From Micromonospora inositola (GTDB lineage Bacteria > Actinomycetota > Actinomycetes > Mycobacteriales > Micromonosporaceae), in assembly GCF_900090285.1 (NCBI RefSeq), contig NZ_LT607754.1:744001-808000 (forward strand): a stretch of 64,000 bases of DNA. The letters run 5' to 3'. The position numbers and the translations under genes were made by a program. Under the pieces are notes generated by a model. The model was not told the DNA's origin. It saw only the letters and a program-made list of their open reading frames with translations, and made no database searches. The stretch's first letter is position 1. Each line of letters starts with the position of its first letter. This document shows, in pieces, positions 1-8,381 of the stretch.

Positions 1-552
1 CCCGCCGAACAGGATCAACCACCCCTGCGGCGCGGCGAGCCACACCTTCAGGATGTTGTCCATCGGCCAGAACACGCCGTAGCCGTGCCAGTCGCCGTTG
101 AGGTACAGCACCAGCGGCACGAACAGGACGCCCTCCAGCCCGTACGCCACCAGCACGAACCCGAGCAGGCACGCCCCGCCGGTGAATGCGCCGGGGATCA
201 GCCAGGCGAAGTCCCGCCAGGTCGCCGGGTCCCCGACCACCCACCGGAACCGCTTCCAGGTGCCGAACTGAGCGTCGGCCGGCACCGGTCGGTACGGCGT
301 CGCGATCGGCAGCCCGCACCACCGGCTCAGCCGCCGTTGCAGCCGCAGCGACAACCGCACCAGCACGGTCACCGCCGGGAAGAGCGCGAACCCGATGCCG
401 AACACGGGAATGAGCGCGAGCGAGACCACCGACAGCGCGAACAGCAACGCGTTGGTGGTCAGGCTCAGCAGGGCCACGGCCAGGCCCTGCACGGCGGCGA
501 GCGCGCCCGGTCGGATCTGCTGCCGGACGACCGCACGTAGTGAGCTGTCCAC
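1..552 (-). CDS. Putative sensor-domain histidine kinase, N-terminal part (cut by window edge)
   Basis: The reverse strand from GTG at 552 reads VDSSLRAVVRQQ... and stays open for 184 codons to the left edge, so the C-terminus is missing. It has two hydrophobic stretches near residues 15-65 (ALAAVQGLAVALLSL, FALFPAVTVLVRLSL), a short cytoplasmic-looking segment, then another hydrophobic block near 120-150. This resembles the 'putative sensor' domain found before HisKA_3/HATPase modules in actinobacterial NarL-type two-component systems. The kinase domain lies outside the window, so the assignment is by domain resemblance only. It is divergent from the MMPL transporter, with about 109 bp between starts, which suggests the partner response regulator may control that transporter. 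Confidence 0.6.
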   Translation of the reverse strand, partial: MDSSLRAVVRQQIRPGALAAVQGLAVALLSLTTNALLFALSVVSLALIPVFGIGFALFPAVTVLVRLSLRLQRRLSRWCGLPIATPYRPVPADAQFGTWKRFRWVVGDPATWRDFAWLIPGAFTGGACLLGFVLVAYGLEGVLFVPLVLYLNGDWHGYGVFWPMDNILKVWLAAPQGWLILFGG

Positions 553-661
553 GGCGCCATTCTCCGCCTGCGCCGCCACCGGATTCGGTGGTGCTACCAC
601 CACCTCCGTTCGGGACCTGGCACTCCTGTCTTCGCCCCACGCCCGCCGAAGGATCGAGGAC

Positions 662-2791
662 ATGACCACAAGGCTGCAAGAAAAGCACCGGCTGGCCGGC
701 CTGGCGTCCGGCCGCCGCAGCAAGTACGCCATGCTCATCTTCTGGCTCGTCCTCGTCGCGGCGGCCGGGCCGCTGGCGATCAAGCTGACCGAGGTGCAGG
801 ACAACGACACCCTCGGCGCGCTGCCCGCCACCGCCGAAGCCAGCCGGGCGGTGCAGCGGGCGGAGGACGCGTTCCCGGATTCGCAGAAGCCCCTGGCCGT
901 CGCCGTCTACGTCCGCGACGGCGGGCTCACCGGCGCCGACCGAGCGAAGGTGGACGGCGACCGCACGGCGTTCACCCGGTACGCGGACGGCGGCCAGGTG
1001 CCCCCGGCGATCCCCAGCGACGACGGGCAGGCGCTGCTGCTCTCCTTCCCGGTCGCAGGGGACGCCGACCAGCGCGCCGACGCGGTGGCCGACGTCAAGG
1101 AGCAGCTGGGCGACGCACCGGCCGGCCTGCGGACCGCGTTGACCGGTCCGGCGGGCGGCGAGGACGACGTCTTCGACGCGTTCGCCGGCATGGACACCAC
1201 GCTGCTGCTGGCGACCGCGGCCACCGTCGCGTTGCTGCTCCTCGTCACGTACCGCAGCCCGGTCCTGTGGTTGATCCCGCTCATCACGGTGGCGGTGGCC
1301 AACCAGCTCGCCAGCGCGGTGGTGTACCTGCTGGCCCGGCACGCCGGGCTGGCCGTGGATCTCCAGAGCCAGAGCATCCTGACCGTGCTGGTCTTCGGCG
1401 TCGGCGTGGACTACGCCCTGCTGCTCATCGCCCGCTACCGGGAGGAACTGCGCCGGCACGCCGACCGGCACGCGGCGATGGCCGTCGCGCTGCGGCGGTC
1501 GATCGGCGCGATCGGCGCCTCGGCGGCGACCGTCGCGATCGGACTGCTGTGCCTGCTCGCCGCGCACCTGCCGTCCACCCGGGGGCTCGGACCGGTCGGC
1601 GCGGTCGGGATCGCCGCGGCGCTGCTCGCCATGACCACGCTGCTGCCGGCCGTGCTGGTCATCTTCGGGCGGTGGCTGTTCTGGCCGTTCGTGCCGCGGT
1701 ACTCACCGGACGCGGTCGGGCTCGACGTGGCGGCCCAGCACGGCGTGTGGCGCCGGATCGCCGGTTTCGTCGGGCGGCGGCCCCGCGCGGTGTGGCTGGG
1801 AACGGCGGCGGCGCTGGTCGCCCTGAGCTTCGGCATCGGCAACCTCAGCATCGGCATGCCGCATGACGAGTCCTTCACCAAGGAGGTCGGCTCGGTCACC
1901 GGGCAGCGGATGATCGAGGCGCACTACCCGAGGGGAGCCGTCGCACCCGCCGAGATCCTGGCCGCCGCCGGGCCGGCCGACCAGGTGGTGGCCGCCGCCC
2001 GTGCGGTGCCGGGGGTGGCCGAGGTGGGCGAGCCGCAGCGCTCGCCGGACGGCCGGTGGGTGCACATCGCCGCGGTCCTGGCCGACACGCCGGACAGCGA
2101 CGCGGCGCTGGACACCGTCGACCGGCTCCGCGATGCGGTGCATGCCGTGCCGGGGGCGCAGGCCCTCGTTGGCGGGGACACCGCGTACCTGCTCGACGAG
2201 GAGCGGACGGTCGGCCGGGACAACCTGGTCGTCGTGCCGCTGGTGCTGGCGGTCGTCTTCGTCATCCTGGTGCTGCTATTGCGCGCGCTGGTCGCGCCGC
2301 TGCTGCTGCTGGCCAGCGTGGTCCTGTCCTACGTCGCCGCGATGGGCGCGGCCGGGCTGATCCTCGACGCGATGGGCTACCCGAAGCTATTCGTCGGGAT
2401 CCCGCTGCAGACGTTCCTGTTCCTCGTCGCGCTCGGCGTGGACTACACCATCTTCCTCACCACCCGGGCCCGGGAGGAGACGGCGCGGCTCGGGCACCGG
2501 CGGGGCGTGCTGCACGCGTTGACCGTGACCGGCGGGGTGATCACCAGCGCGGGTGTGGTGCTGGCCGCCACGTTCGGCGCGCTGAGCGTGCTGCCGCTGG
2601 TGCCGTCGGTGCAGTCGGCAGTCATCATCGGCGTCGGGGTGCTGCTCGACACGTTCCTCGTCCGCAGCCTGCTCGTCCCGGCGCTGGCACTGCACGTCGG
2701 CCCCCGTGTTTGGTGGCCGAGCGCCCTGGCGCGGCCGGCGATCCGGCCGGTCGCGGCGCCGCCGGTCGAGCGGGCAGCGGCGGCGTCGTAG
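662..2791 (+). CDS. MMPL/RND family transporter
   Basis: 709-aa membrane protein. ATG at 662 is preceded by AGGATCGAGGAC and begins MTTRLQEKHRLAG; the frame is open further upstream but that part would run into the divergent promoter region. Two repeated halves each have an N-terminal helix, a soluble domain and a helix cluster. The MMPL signature GxGVDYxxxLxxRxRE is visible twice, at about residues 242-256 (GVGVDYALLLIARYRE) and 589-603 (ALGVDYTIFLTTRARE). Family members export lipids or drugs using proton motive force; the substrate here cannot be inferred. A divergent sensor kinase next door suggests envelope-stress or antibiotic-responsive control. Confidence 0.9.
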   Translation: MTTRLQEKHRLAGLASGRRSKYAMLIFWLVLVAAAGPLAIKLTEVQDNDTLGALPATAEASRAVQRAEDAFPDSQKPLAVAVYVRDGGLTGADRAKVDGDRTAFTRYADGGQVPPAIPSDDGQALLLSFPVAGDADQRADAVADVKEQLGDAPAGLRTALTGPAGGEDDVFDAFAGMDTTLLLATAATVALLLLVTYRSPVLWLIPLITVAVANQLASAVVYLLARHAGLAVDLQSQSILTVLVFGVGVDYALLLIARYREELRRHADRHAAMAVALRRSIGAIGASAATVAIGLLCLLAAHLPSTRGLGPVGAVGIAAALLAMTTLLPAVLVIFGRWLFWPFVPRYSPDAVGLDVAAQHGVWRRIAGFVGRRPRAVWLGTAAALVALSFGIGNLSIGMPHDESFTKEVGSVTGQRMIEAHYPRGAVAPAEILAAAGPADQVVAAARAVPGVAEVGEPQRSPDGRWVHIAAVLADTPDSDAALDTVDRLRDAVHAVPGAQALVGGDTAYLLDEERTVGRDNLVVVPLVLAVVFVILVLLLRALVAPLLLLASVVLSYVAAMGAAGLILDAMGYPKLFVGIPLQTFLFLVALGVDYTIFLTTRAREETARLGHRRGVLHALTVTGGVITSAGVVLAATFGALSVLPLVPSVQSAVIIGVGVLLDTFLVRSLLVPALALHVGPRVWWPSALARPAIRPVAAPPVERAAAAS

Positions 2792-2885
2792 GAAACCCCG
2801 CGGGAGTCGGCACGGGCGCCAGGCGTACCACGGAGGTGCGGCCGGCGTCCCAGCGCTGGCAGGGCATCCGGCGGCGGGCAGGTAC

Positions 2886-3572
2886 CTATCGGGCCCTGCC
2901 CGCTTCCCTGGCGTTGTGCGGTCTGAGGCTGGCCGTAGCGAGCGGAGACGTGGCCAAGAGGACTTTGAGTTGGTCTTGCATACGTTCCAGTGGACCGTCG
3001 GCGCTGTGCAGTCCCTGGTAAAGGTGACGGAGCACGTCATCAGATCCGTTGGTGAACGCCAGTATCTCAGCGAGGGAGAGTTGGTGATTGAATATCTCCG
3101 CTTCGTTCCGCCATTCATGGAGCAGGCTGGCAAACGTTTCATCGCGCCCTGGGGACAGCACGGCCGAGGACAGCGCAGCATTCACCGCCGACAGGTTCAT
3201 CCGTGGGTAGACCTGCCGACGAGCTGGCGGGTTGGTTCCCATGGCAAAGGGCGGAGAGGTGAGGATCTTCCTGTTGGCCTGCAACTCGTCGCCGATGGCC
3301 TGGAGGGCCTCCGCACGCCTCTCACGATTCGCCGCCCATCGCTCGGCGACGATGCCTGTTATGCCCGCGAGCAGACCCATGACCTGCACCGCCGGCTCGA
3401 AGCGCGACGGGCCGGATGACCGGCGCCACCAGGCAGCACTGACGACGAAAGCCACCGCCAGGCTGCCGGCCGTGACCGCCATGATCCATGTGCGTGGCGT
3501 CTTCACCCACGACGGCAGGGGCACGCGGCGCAACCGCACCTCAACTCGAGGCCGCACCGGCCCACTCATCAT
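2886..3572 (-). CDS. Two-TM membrane protein of unknown function
   Basis: 228 aa, start ATG overlapping the upstream methyltransferase stop by 4 nt (ATGA), so translation is probably coupled. Two hydrophobic helices lie at about residues 28-48 (TWIMAVTAGSLAVAFVVSAA) and 62-76 (VQVMGLLAGITGIVA), followed by a charged, probably helical cytoplasmic region (ERWAANRERRAEALQAIGDE) and a mixed C-terminal domain. I do not recognise the family. Third-position GC is visibly lower than in flanking genes, as for the methyltransferase, which suggests both arrived together. It may anchor a membrane-associated function for its partner. Confidence 0.7.
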   Translation of the reverse strand: MMSGPVRPRVEVRLRRVPLPSWVKTPRTWIMAVTAGSLAVAFVVSAAWWRRSSGPSRFEPAVQVMGLLAGITGIVAERWAANRERRAEALQAIGDELQANRKILTSPPFAMGTNPPARRQVYPRMNLSAVNAALSSAVLSPGRDETFASLLHEWRNEAEIFNHQLSLAEILAFTNGSDDVLRHLYQGLHSADGPLERMQDQLKVLLATSPLATASLRPHNAREAGRAR

Positions 3573-4750
3573 TTCCCTACGCGGCGGAACACGTCTCGTG
3601 CGGCCGTGTCGGGGCCGTTGCCAGCATCGCTGTTCGAGAGGAGCATGAGATCCATGCCGAACCGACGGACTCTCTCGTAGGCCTGGAACTGCGTGTAGGC
3701 CTCATTCTCCACGAAAAGGCCCGCCTTGACCAACGCAGCCTCCAGGGCCTTCAACTGGTATTTTCGCGTGATGTGGAGGCGAATGGTGTCCCCGCTCGGA
3801 AAATGGACCTCACTGCGGTTCGGAAGCACGATCTTCAGATCTTCGACCGATTTGTTGCAGTAGATCACCTTGATGAGCAGCGAGCGACCCTCTTCGACCA
3901 CTCCCTCGAATCGCACATGGTTCATATTGATCGAGAGGTCGGTGTTCTGGTGCAACGCGCTTATGACGAACTCGCGGAACACCCAACTGGTCTCATACTC
4001 CCGGGCTGCCTGCTGCGCCATCCGGTCGTCGAGATGAGACGCTGTGGCGACCTCCACCAGCAGCCTGTCCTGCGGGCGTAGCAGTTGCTTGCTCAGCCGC
4101 TCGACCAGGTCGACGTCGTCGTCGAAGTTGGCCATCGTGTTACCGAGCAGAGAGAACAGCACCGGCTCGTCCCCCATCAGCCGGTCACGCAACTCGTTCA
4201 GCTCGGCCACGTTCTCTTCGACCGAGAAGTCGAGTTGCACCGGAAGCAGCTGGTTCCGGAACTGCATGAAAAAGGGCAGGGATTTCATCGGCTTCAAGCC
4301 GAGACGTAGCATCTCCGCGCTCATGTCGACGGGCACGTAGTACATTTCCGGGTTCAGCGGCTGGAGATCGGCCAGAACCACGGCGTCCTTCTCCCCCGTC
4401 CCGGGGCCCAGGCTGATGTAGTGATAGGGCTGGCCATTGTGCCGGGAATGCAGGCTCCGCCAACGCCGGCTGAAGGTCTCGATCCCGTCTCTCATGACGG
4501 GATAATTGGGGTCGGTGCAGGCCCGCTGCCAGTTGACCGCCGGCTCGATTCCCCAGTACGAATAACCGGACACAATCCTTTTCTCGTCGCCAGTTGACGA
4601 GAAGGGACGCTGAAGCTCGTTGGCCAGTTCGTTGAGCTTCCGGGACTGGTCTTCACCGACCAGGCACAGCGACCACGAGAACTCGGTTTCTGATATCACT
4701 TTCTCGAGTCTGCGCAGAAGTTTTATCTGCTCCCTGGCCTGCTGATCCAC
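3569..4750 (-). CDS. EgtD-like (histidine-specific methyltransferase fold) SAM-dependent methyltransferase
   Basis: 393 aa, GTG start MDQQAREQ. It shows the hallmarks of the Methyltransf_33 (EgtD) family: motif I SLGPGTGEKDAVV at residues 113-125, acidic strand-2 motif VPVDMSAEML at 139-148, FSLLGNTMANFDDD at about 199-212, and a C-terminal RKYQLKALE segment like the ISRKY region of EgtD. EgtD trimethylates histidine in ergothioneine synthesis, but no egtB/egtA neighbours are here, and many relatives in this fold have unknown amino-acid or peptide substrates. It overlaps the downstream membrane-protein gene by 4 nt and is overlapped at its start by a small ORF. Codon usage is less GC3-biased than the surroundings. 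Substrate unknown. Confidence 0.8.
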   Translation of the reverse strand: MDQQAREQIKLLRRLEKVISETEFSWSLCLVGEDQSRKLNELANELQRPFSSTGDEKRIVSGYSYWGIEPAVNWQRACTDPNYPVMRDGIETFSRRWRSLHSRHNGQPYHYISLGPGTGEKDAVVLADLQPLNPEMYYVPVDMSAEMLRLGLKPMKSLPFFMQFRNQLLPVQLDFSVEENVAELNELRDRLMGDEPVLFSLLGNTMANFDDDVDLVERLSKQLLRPQDRLLVEVATASHLDDRMAQQAAREYETSWVFREFVISALHQNTDLSINMNHVRFEGVVEEGRSLLIKVIYCNKSVEDLKIVLPNRSEVHFPSGDTIRLHITRKYQLKALEAALVKAGLFVENEAYTQFQAYERVRRFGMDLMLLSNSDAGNGPDTAARDVFRRVGK

Positions 4751-4920
4751 GATGAGCCATCCCCCGGGCGAGGTCGGACCGTCCCCATGTTCCGCTCGCC
4801 CACTTTAACAGCATTGAAGTCTTTGAAGGTACCCGCTTTGATGCGGCTTTCAAGGACGTAGGACCGGCGCAGGGGACCTTTTGTTTGCAATTGCGCCTGT
4901 CCAGGAGTCCGTGCAGGCAT
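4723..4920 (-). CDS. Possible 65-aa leader ORF upstream of the methyltransferase
   Basis: An ATG at 4920 opens a 65-codon frame whose last 28 nt overlap the methyltransferase start. The C-terminal half reads VLESRIKAGTFKDFNAVKVG and then ERNMGTVRPRPG. Codon use (AAA, CTT, GTT, AAT) matches the unusual low-GC3 style of the methyltransferase and membrane-protein genes. The only purine-rich SD-like sequence (TGAGGAG) is about 14 nt upstream, further than ideal. It could be a small substrate or leader peptide, a regulatory uORF, or chance. On the plus strand, 4911-5033 also has a short frame ending VQRNGQRLLEEARD that I cannot assign. I see nothing else in 4921-5119. Confidence 0.25.
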   Translation of the reverse strand: MPARTPGQAQLQTKGPLRRSYVLESRIKAGTFKDFNAVKVGERNMGTVRPRPGDGSSWISRPGSR

Positions 4921-5119
4921 CGCACGGCGTACAGCTCCTCAGGCCCACCTGGCAGATGCCCTCCCCGCCGCCGGCGGAACAGTGGACGGTGCAGCGCAAC
5001 GGTCAGCGCCTGCTCGAGGAGGCTCGGGACTGACCTGATTCGCGGATCGCGCACCGGGCAGGCGCGAACGTCCATAGCCTGGCAGGCGGGAGCACTTCGA
5101 GACGTTGACGGAGGACACC

Positions 5120-5473
5120 GTGACCAAGGCCGTCAGGGATGCGCTTGAGGGCGTCAGCGAGATCGAGCTGACCGTGACCGGCCGGAAGACCGGACGGCAG
5201 ATCACCCACCCGGTGTGGTTCGTCCAGGAGGAGGAGAGCGCCTTCCTGGTCCCGGTAACCGGGTCGGACAGCGACTGGTACAAGAACGTACGGCAGACAC
5301 CGATGGTGCAGCTGGCCGCCAACGGGACGGCGGTGAGCACGACCGCCACGCCGATCACGGACGCGGACCGGGTCAACCACGTGGTGGAGATGTTCCGCGA
5401 GAAGTACGGCTCGGATCAGGTGGACCAGCACTACCCGAAGCACGACGTCGCCGTCCAGGTCTCACTCACCTAG
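5120..5473 (+). CDS. Nitroreductase/deazaflavin-dependent oxidoreductase family protein (Ddn-like)
   Basis: 117 aa. GTG at 5120 is chosen because ACGGAGGA sits 5 nt upstream; an in-frame TTG at 5105 would overlap that ribosome binding site. The protein has the split beta-barrel pattern ELTVTGRKTGRQITHPVWFV, then LVPVTGSDSDWYKNVRQTP and VQLAANG, typical of F420-dependent nitroreductase-family proteins (Ddn/Rv3547-like). These bind the deazaflavin F420 and reduce diverse small molecules. It converges with the lipoprotein gene, with only 9 bp between stops. Confidence 0.75.
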   Translation: MTKAVRDALEGVSEIELTVTGRKTGRQITHPVWFVQEEESAFLVPVTGSDSDWYKNVRQTPMVQLAANGTAVSTTATPITDADRVNHVVEMFREKYGSDQVDQHYPKHDVAVQVSLT

Positions 5474-5482
5474 CCAGTCGGG

Positions 5483-6394
5483 TCAGCCGGTGATCGTTAT
5501 CGCGACCGGCAGACCCTGCTGCACCTCCAGGACCGCCCGCTCCCCCAGCGGTCGCGCGAGTTCGACCGTGGCCGTGCGTTCCGCTCCGATGGACGGGCAC
5601 GCCTCGCCGCCGCCCCCGTGCGGGTACGCGATGATGATCACGACGACCGCCTGGTCCGACTCGGCCGCCTCGGCGCCGTAGTCGATGCCGCACGGCTCGC
5701 TCCCCGGGCCGGGCGCTCCGGTGAAGGTGACGGTCAACTCGAGGCCGTTGGTCGTGGTGGCCGCCGATTCGATCGCCAGCCCGGCGTGGGGGTGGTCGTC
5801 GTCCCAGGGCGGTGGCGTCACCCGCACGATGGCGGAGGGGTCGACGGCCAGCCGGGCCACCCGCACGGCGGTGCCGCTGAGGGTGTACTCCCAGGCGGGG
5901 GCGGTCACCATGCCGCGGGTGGTCGCGATCGTCATGGTCGTCAGCCGAGCACCGGTGACCTTCAGCGGCACACAGTCGGGGCACTCGCCGGGGCGCGTCT
6001 GCTGGATCTGCGCCAACGCCGCATCCGCCGAGACGAGCGGCAGGTCGTCGCTGGTGCCGTCAGCCCAGACGACCTTCCCGCTCGTTTCGGACCGTCCCGG
6101 CAGCGTCACGATGGCCTCGATCCGACCGGCTCCCAGCGCCTGCTTGTGGTCTCCGTTCGCCGGCTCCCAGTCGCCGATCTGACGGGTCAGCTCGCCCACC
6201 GGGACGAACCGCGGCGGGCCGGCCACCGCCCGAACCGCTGCCTCGTACCGGGCCAGCGCGTCGGACGCCTGCTGGCGCAGGCCCTCCACCTCGTCGGCTG
6301 CTGGGCCGCTCCCCGCGGACCCGCAGCCGACGAGCAGTGCCGCGGCGGTGATCCACGGCAGTAAGCGACGCTCACTCCACCCGGGTGTCCTCAC
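5483..6394 (-). CDS. Secreted lipoprotein, unknown function
   Basis: About 303 aa from GTG at 6394. The N-terminus RRLLPWITAAALLVGCGSAG is a short lipoprotein signal peptide with lipobox LVGC, so the mature protein should be lipidated at that Cys and membrane-anchored. The body is beta-rich and Asp/Gly-rich, with paired cysteines (GECPDCVP, and one each in SEPCG and GEACP) that may form disulfides. No catalytic motif is seen. The start overlaps the upstream F420 protein gene by about 23 nt, so the exact start is uncertain (GTG 6394 lacks a well-spaced SD), but the shared strand suggests one transcript. Confidence 0.7.
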   Translation of the reverse strand: MRTPGWSERRLLPWITAAALLVGCGSAGSGPAADEVEGLRQQASDALARYEAAVRAVAGPPRFVPVGELTRQIGDWEPANGDHKQALGAGRIEAIVTLPGRSETSGKVVWADGTSDDLPLVSADAALAQIQQTRPGECPDCVPLKVTGARLTTMTIATTRGMVTAPAWEYTLSGTAVRVARLAVDPSAIVRVTPPPWDDDHPHAGLAIESAATTTNGLELTVTFTGAPGPGSEPCGIDYGAEAAESDQAVVVIIIAYPHGGGGEACPSIGAERTATVELARPLGERAVLEVQQGLPVAITITG

Positions 6395-7211
6395 ACCTCT
6401 GTGACGTTTCTCCGGTCGCCACGGTTGCACCTCCTCGATCGAGCGTCGTCAGCTCGAAGTGCACCGTACGGCCGGTCCGGCGGCGGCCGAGGCGGTGCGT
6501 CAGCGGCACCAGCACCCCGTGCAGCACCGGATGCTTGCGCCGCAGCGCCCGACCGGCCGCCCGGTATTCCGCCCCGCTCAGCCGCCGCCCCACCGCCTCC
6601 ACGGCGGCCCCGGTCGACTTGCCGAGCGCCGTCGACGGCGCCACGGTCACCCGTGGGTCGTTCCGCAGCCGTACCGTCTTCCACGCCTTCTCGAAGCTGC
6701 GCACGTACGCCCGATCCCCCTCCACCGCGATGCTCACGGCCGTGGGCACCGGCGTCCCGTCCCGCTTGTACGTCGTCAACACCACCGTCTTCTGCCGCAC
6801 AAAGCCAGTCCAGAAGGAGGCAGCGGAGGGCGAGACATAGCCGACCACCCACCCCAGCTCCCGCAGCCGATACACCAGCGCGACCAGGGCCAGCACGGCC
6901 AACAGCAGCACCAGCCAGGTCTGCACGGCGCTGCCGCCGACCTCACCGTCGATCGCGTGCGACACCGTGTGCGCCGCCCCGCCGACCAGGTAGCCGGCCA
7001 GCGCCACCGCGAGTGCGTCGGACCAGATGAGGGCCAGCAGCAGGGTCGCCCCGATGCCGAGCTGGAACGCCCCCACGTCGTGCACGAAGTGCTCGCTGGG
7101 CGGAAAGTCGACCGCCGAGCTGAACGAGGCAGGCGCCACCAGCGCCCACACCCCGACGACCATCGCCGCCAGACCGAGCAGCGCGACCAGGACCCGCACG
7201 ATGCTTCTCAT
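6372..7211 (-). CDS. Fusion of a four-TM domain and a PPOX-class F420-dependent oxidoreductase domain
   Basis: About 279 aa from ATG at 7211 (AGGCGGGC just upstream); a GTG at 7247 would add 12 residues but has no SD. The N-terminal ~125 residues hold four hydrophobic segments (VLVALLGLAAMVVGVWALVA, FQLGIGATLLLALIW, VALAGYLVGGAAHTVSHAI, WLVLLLAVLALVALVY), like DoxX/DUF4345-type domains. The C-terminal half has the PPOX/pyridoxamine oxidase-like barrel: KTVVLTTYKRDGTPVPTAVS, AYVRSFEKAWKTVRLRNDPR, VTVAPST. Soluble relatives bind F420 or FMN; here the barrel would be held at the membrane. The substrate is unknown. Confidence 0.75.
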   Translation of the reverse strand: MRSIVRVLVALLGLAAMVVGVWALVAPASFSSAVDFPPSEHFVHDVGAFQLGIGATLLLALIWSDALAVALAGYLVGGAAHTVSHAIDGEVGGSAVQTWLVLLLAVLALVALVYRLRELGWVVGYVSPSAASFWTGFVRQKTVVLTTYKRDGTPVPTAVSIAVEGDRAYVRSFEKAWKTVRLRNDPRVTVAPSTALGKSTGAAVEAVGRRLSGAEYRAAGRALRRKHPVLHGVLVPLTHRLGRRRTGRTVHFELTTLDRGGATVATGETSQRCEDTRVE

Positions 7212-7247
7212 GCCCGCCTGACGGGCCACCACCGGACGATGTGACAC

Positions 7248-7277
7248 GGGGAGCCGGCCCCGAAGCGCCGGCTCCCC
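7248..7277 (-). terminator. Stem-loop terminator after the DGPF gene
   Basis: Perfect 10-bp inverted repeat GGGGAGCCGG / CCGGCTCCCC with a 10-nt loop. It starts 14 nt past the stop of the DGPF-protein gene (7291) and lies ahead of the F420-fusion gene. There is no U-tract, which is common for actinobacterial terminators. Confidence 0.6.
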
Positions 7278-7290
7278 ACAGTAGAAGGCG

Positions 7291-7650
7291 TCAGCCCTCG
7301 TAGACCCGCCGCACGTCCACCTCGACGTCGATCCCGTGCTGCACGAAGACGTCGGTGAATCGCTTGCCCCACTCCACCGCCTCGTCCCGGGACCGCACGT
7401 CGAGCAGGGCGAACCCGGCGATGAGTTCCTTGGTCTCGGTGAACGGCCCGTCGGTGACGGTCTTCTTGCCGTTGCTGACGGTGATCCGGGCCGCCTCCTC
7501 CTTGCTGGCGCAGAGCCCTTCGGCGGCGAGCAGCACGCCGGCCTGGACGACCTCCTCCATGAAGGCGCCCATCGTCTTCATGAACTCCGGGCTCGGGTCG
7601 AAGTTGCCGGGCACGTCCTCGTCCAGCTTGTGCATCACCATGTAGCGCAT
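7291..7650 (-). CDS. YCII-related DGPF-domain protein
   Basis: 119 aa from ATG at 7650, preceded by AGAGGAACCACTGAG. It contains the YCII/DGPF signature: MRYMVMHKLDE at the start and TVTDGPFTETKELIAGF in the middle, ending VDVRRVYEG. DGPF proteins are genomically linked to ECF42 sigma factors; their biochemical role is unclear (YciI-like alpha+beta fold, possibly lyase-like or oxidative-stress related). It overlaps no gene but follows DUF998 by 1 nt, so the pair is co-transcribed downstream of an ECF42-type promoter at 8348-8374. A second copy of this module is at 42945-44500. Confidence 0.9.
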   Translation of the reverse strand: MRYMVMHKLDEDVPGNFDPSPEFMKTMGAFMEEVVQAGVLLAAEGLCASKEEAARITVSNGKKTVTDGPFTETKELIAGFALLDVRSRDEAVEWGKRFTDVFVQHGIDVEVDVRRVYEG

Positions 7651-7651
7651 C

Positions 7652-8314
7652 TCAGTGGTTCCTCTCATTCAAGGTGTGGGCGGACACCGCGGTGAGCCAC
7701 CCGAAGATGAAGACCGAGCCCAGCGCCAGCCGGACGCTGATGCTGTCCTGGTCGGGCCAGGCCATGACGACGACGGTCGCCAGGGCGCAGGCCAGGGAGA
7801 ACACCGCCCAGCCGCGCCGCCCGGTGCGCAGGTACCGGCGGGCGAAGACCAGGCAGGCGATGGTGAGCGATCCGAAGGCCAGCATGGCCCCGACGCCGTG
7901 ACCGATGGCGTGCCAGCTCAGCGAGTCGGGCGAGCCTTCGGGCGCGCCGGCCGGCCAGCCCATGCTGGGGTCGGAGGGCATCGCCGCGGCGACGATCAGG
8001 CCGACGCCGAAGACCGCCACCAGCGCCGGGCCCCACGTCCCGGCGGCCGTCCCGCGCAGCGCCCGTCGCATCCCGGCGGCGCCGGCGAGCGCCAGCAACC
8101 CGGTGAGTACGAAGTTGGCGACCTGGATCCAGCCGTGCTCGCCGAGGGCGAGCAGGCTGAGCGGCTGCCGGCTCAGGTCGAACCCGTCCCGGGTGAGCAC
8201 CTGGGCCGTCGCCACCACCCCGAAGAACGGCCCGGTGGCGATCCCGGCGGCGAGCAGGGTCCGGGTGGACATCCTGTCGGTCATCCCGGCCCGCGGCATC
8301 GTCGTACTGGTCAT
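7652..8314 (-). CDS. DUF998-family membrane protein
   Basis: 220 aa from ATG at 8314, preceded by GAGGAGATCGAG. Six hydrophobic segments (LLAAGIATGPFFGVVATAQV, VANFVLTGLLALAGAAG, ALVAVFGVGLIVAAAMPSD, HAIGHGVGAMLAFGSLTIAC, GWAVFSLACALATVVVMAW, SVRLALGSVFIFGWLTAV) match the DUF998 family, whose function is unknown. The LSRQPLSLLALGEHGWIQ stretch after the first helix is characteristic. It sits between the sigma factor and DGPF genes with a 1-nt gap to the latter, and has its own ECF42-type promoter 33 nt upstream. Confidence 0.85.
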   Translation of the reverse strand: MTSTTMPRAGMTDRMSTRTLLAAGIATGPFFGVVATAQVLTRDGFDLSRQPLSLLALGEHGWIQVANFVLTGLLALAGAAGMRRALRGTAAGTWGPALVAVFGVGLIVAAAMPSDPSMGWPAGAPEGSPDSLSWHAIGHGVGAMLAFGSLTIACLVFARRYLRTGRRGWAVFSLACALATVVVMAWPDQDSISVRLALGSVFIFGWLTAVSAHTLNERNH

Positions 8315-8347
8315 CTCGATCTCCTCGTCATCGGCTCTCACTGACGC

Positions 8348-8374
8348 GTCGATCGGGTCGGCTCGGATCCGACA
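8348..8374 (-). promoter_or_regulatory. Predicted ECF42-type promoter for DUF998-DGPF
   Basis: On the minus strand, TGTCGG (8374-8369), a 17-nt spacer, then CGAC (8351-8348), 33 nt before the DUF998 start. The published ECF42 pattern is TGTCGA-like at -35 and CGA/TC at -10 (recalled, not checked). The second DGPF module in this window has the same arrangement with the same 17-nt spacing (42883-42909), which supports both. Confidence 0.6.
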
Positions 8375-8381
8375 TCACCTC

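Noticed and set aside
3569..4750. Calling the methyltransferase EgtD and the region an ergothioneine cluster
   Set aside because: No egtA, egtB, egtC or egtE homologue is present.
4911..5033. Plus-strand frame ending VQRNGQRLLEEARD
   Set aside because: Too short, antisense to the possible leader ORF, and no recognised family.
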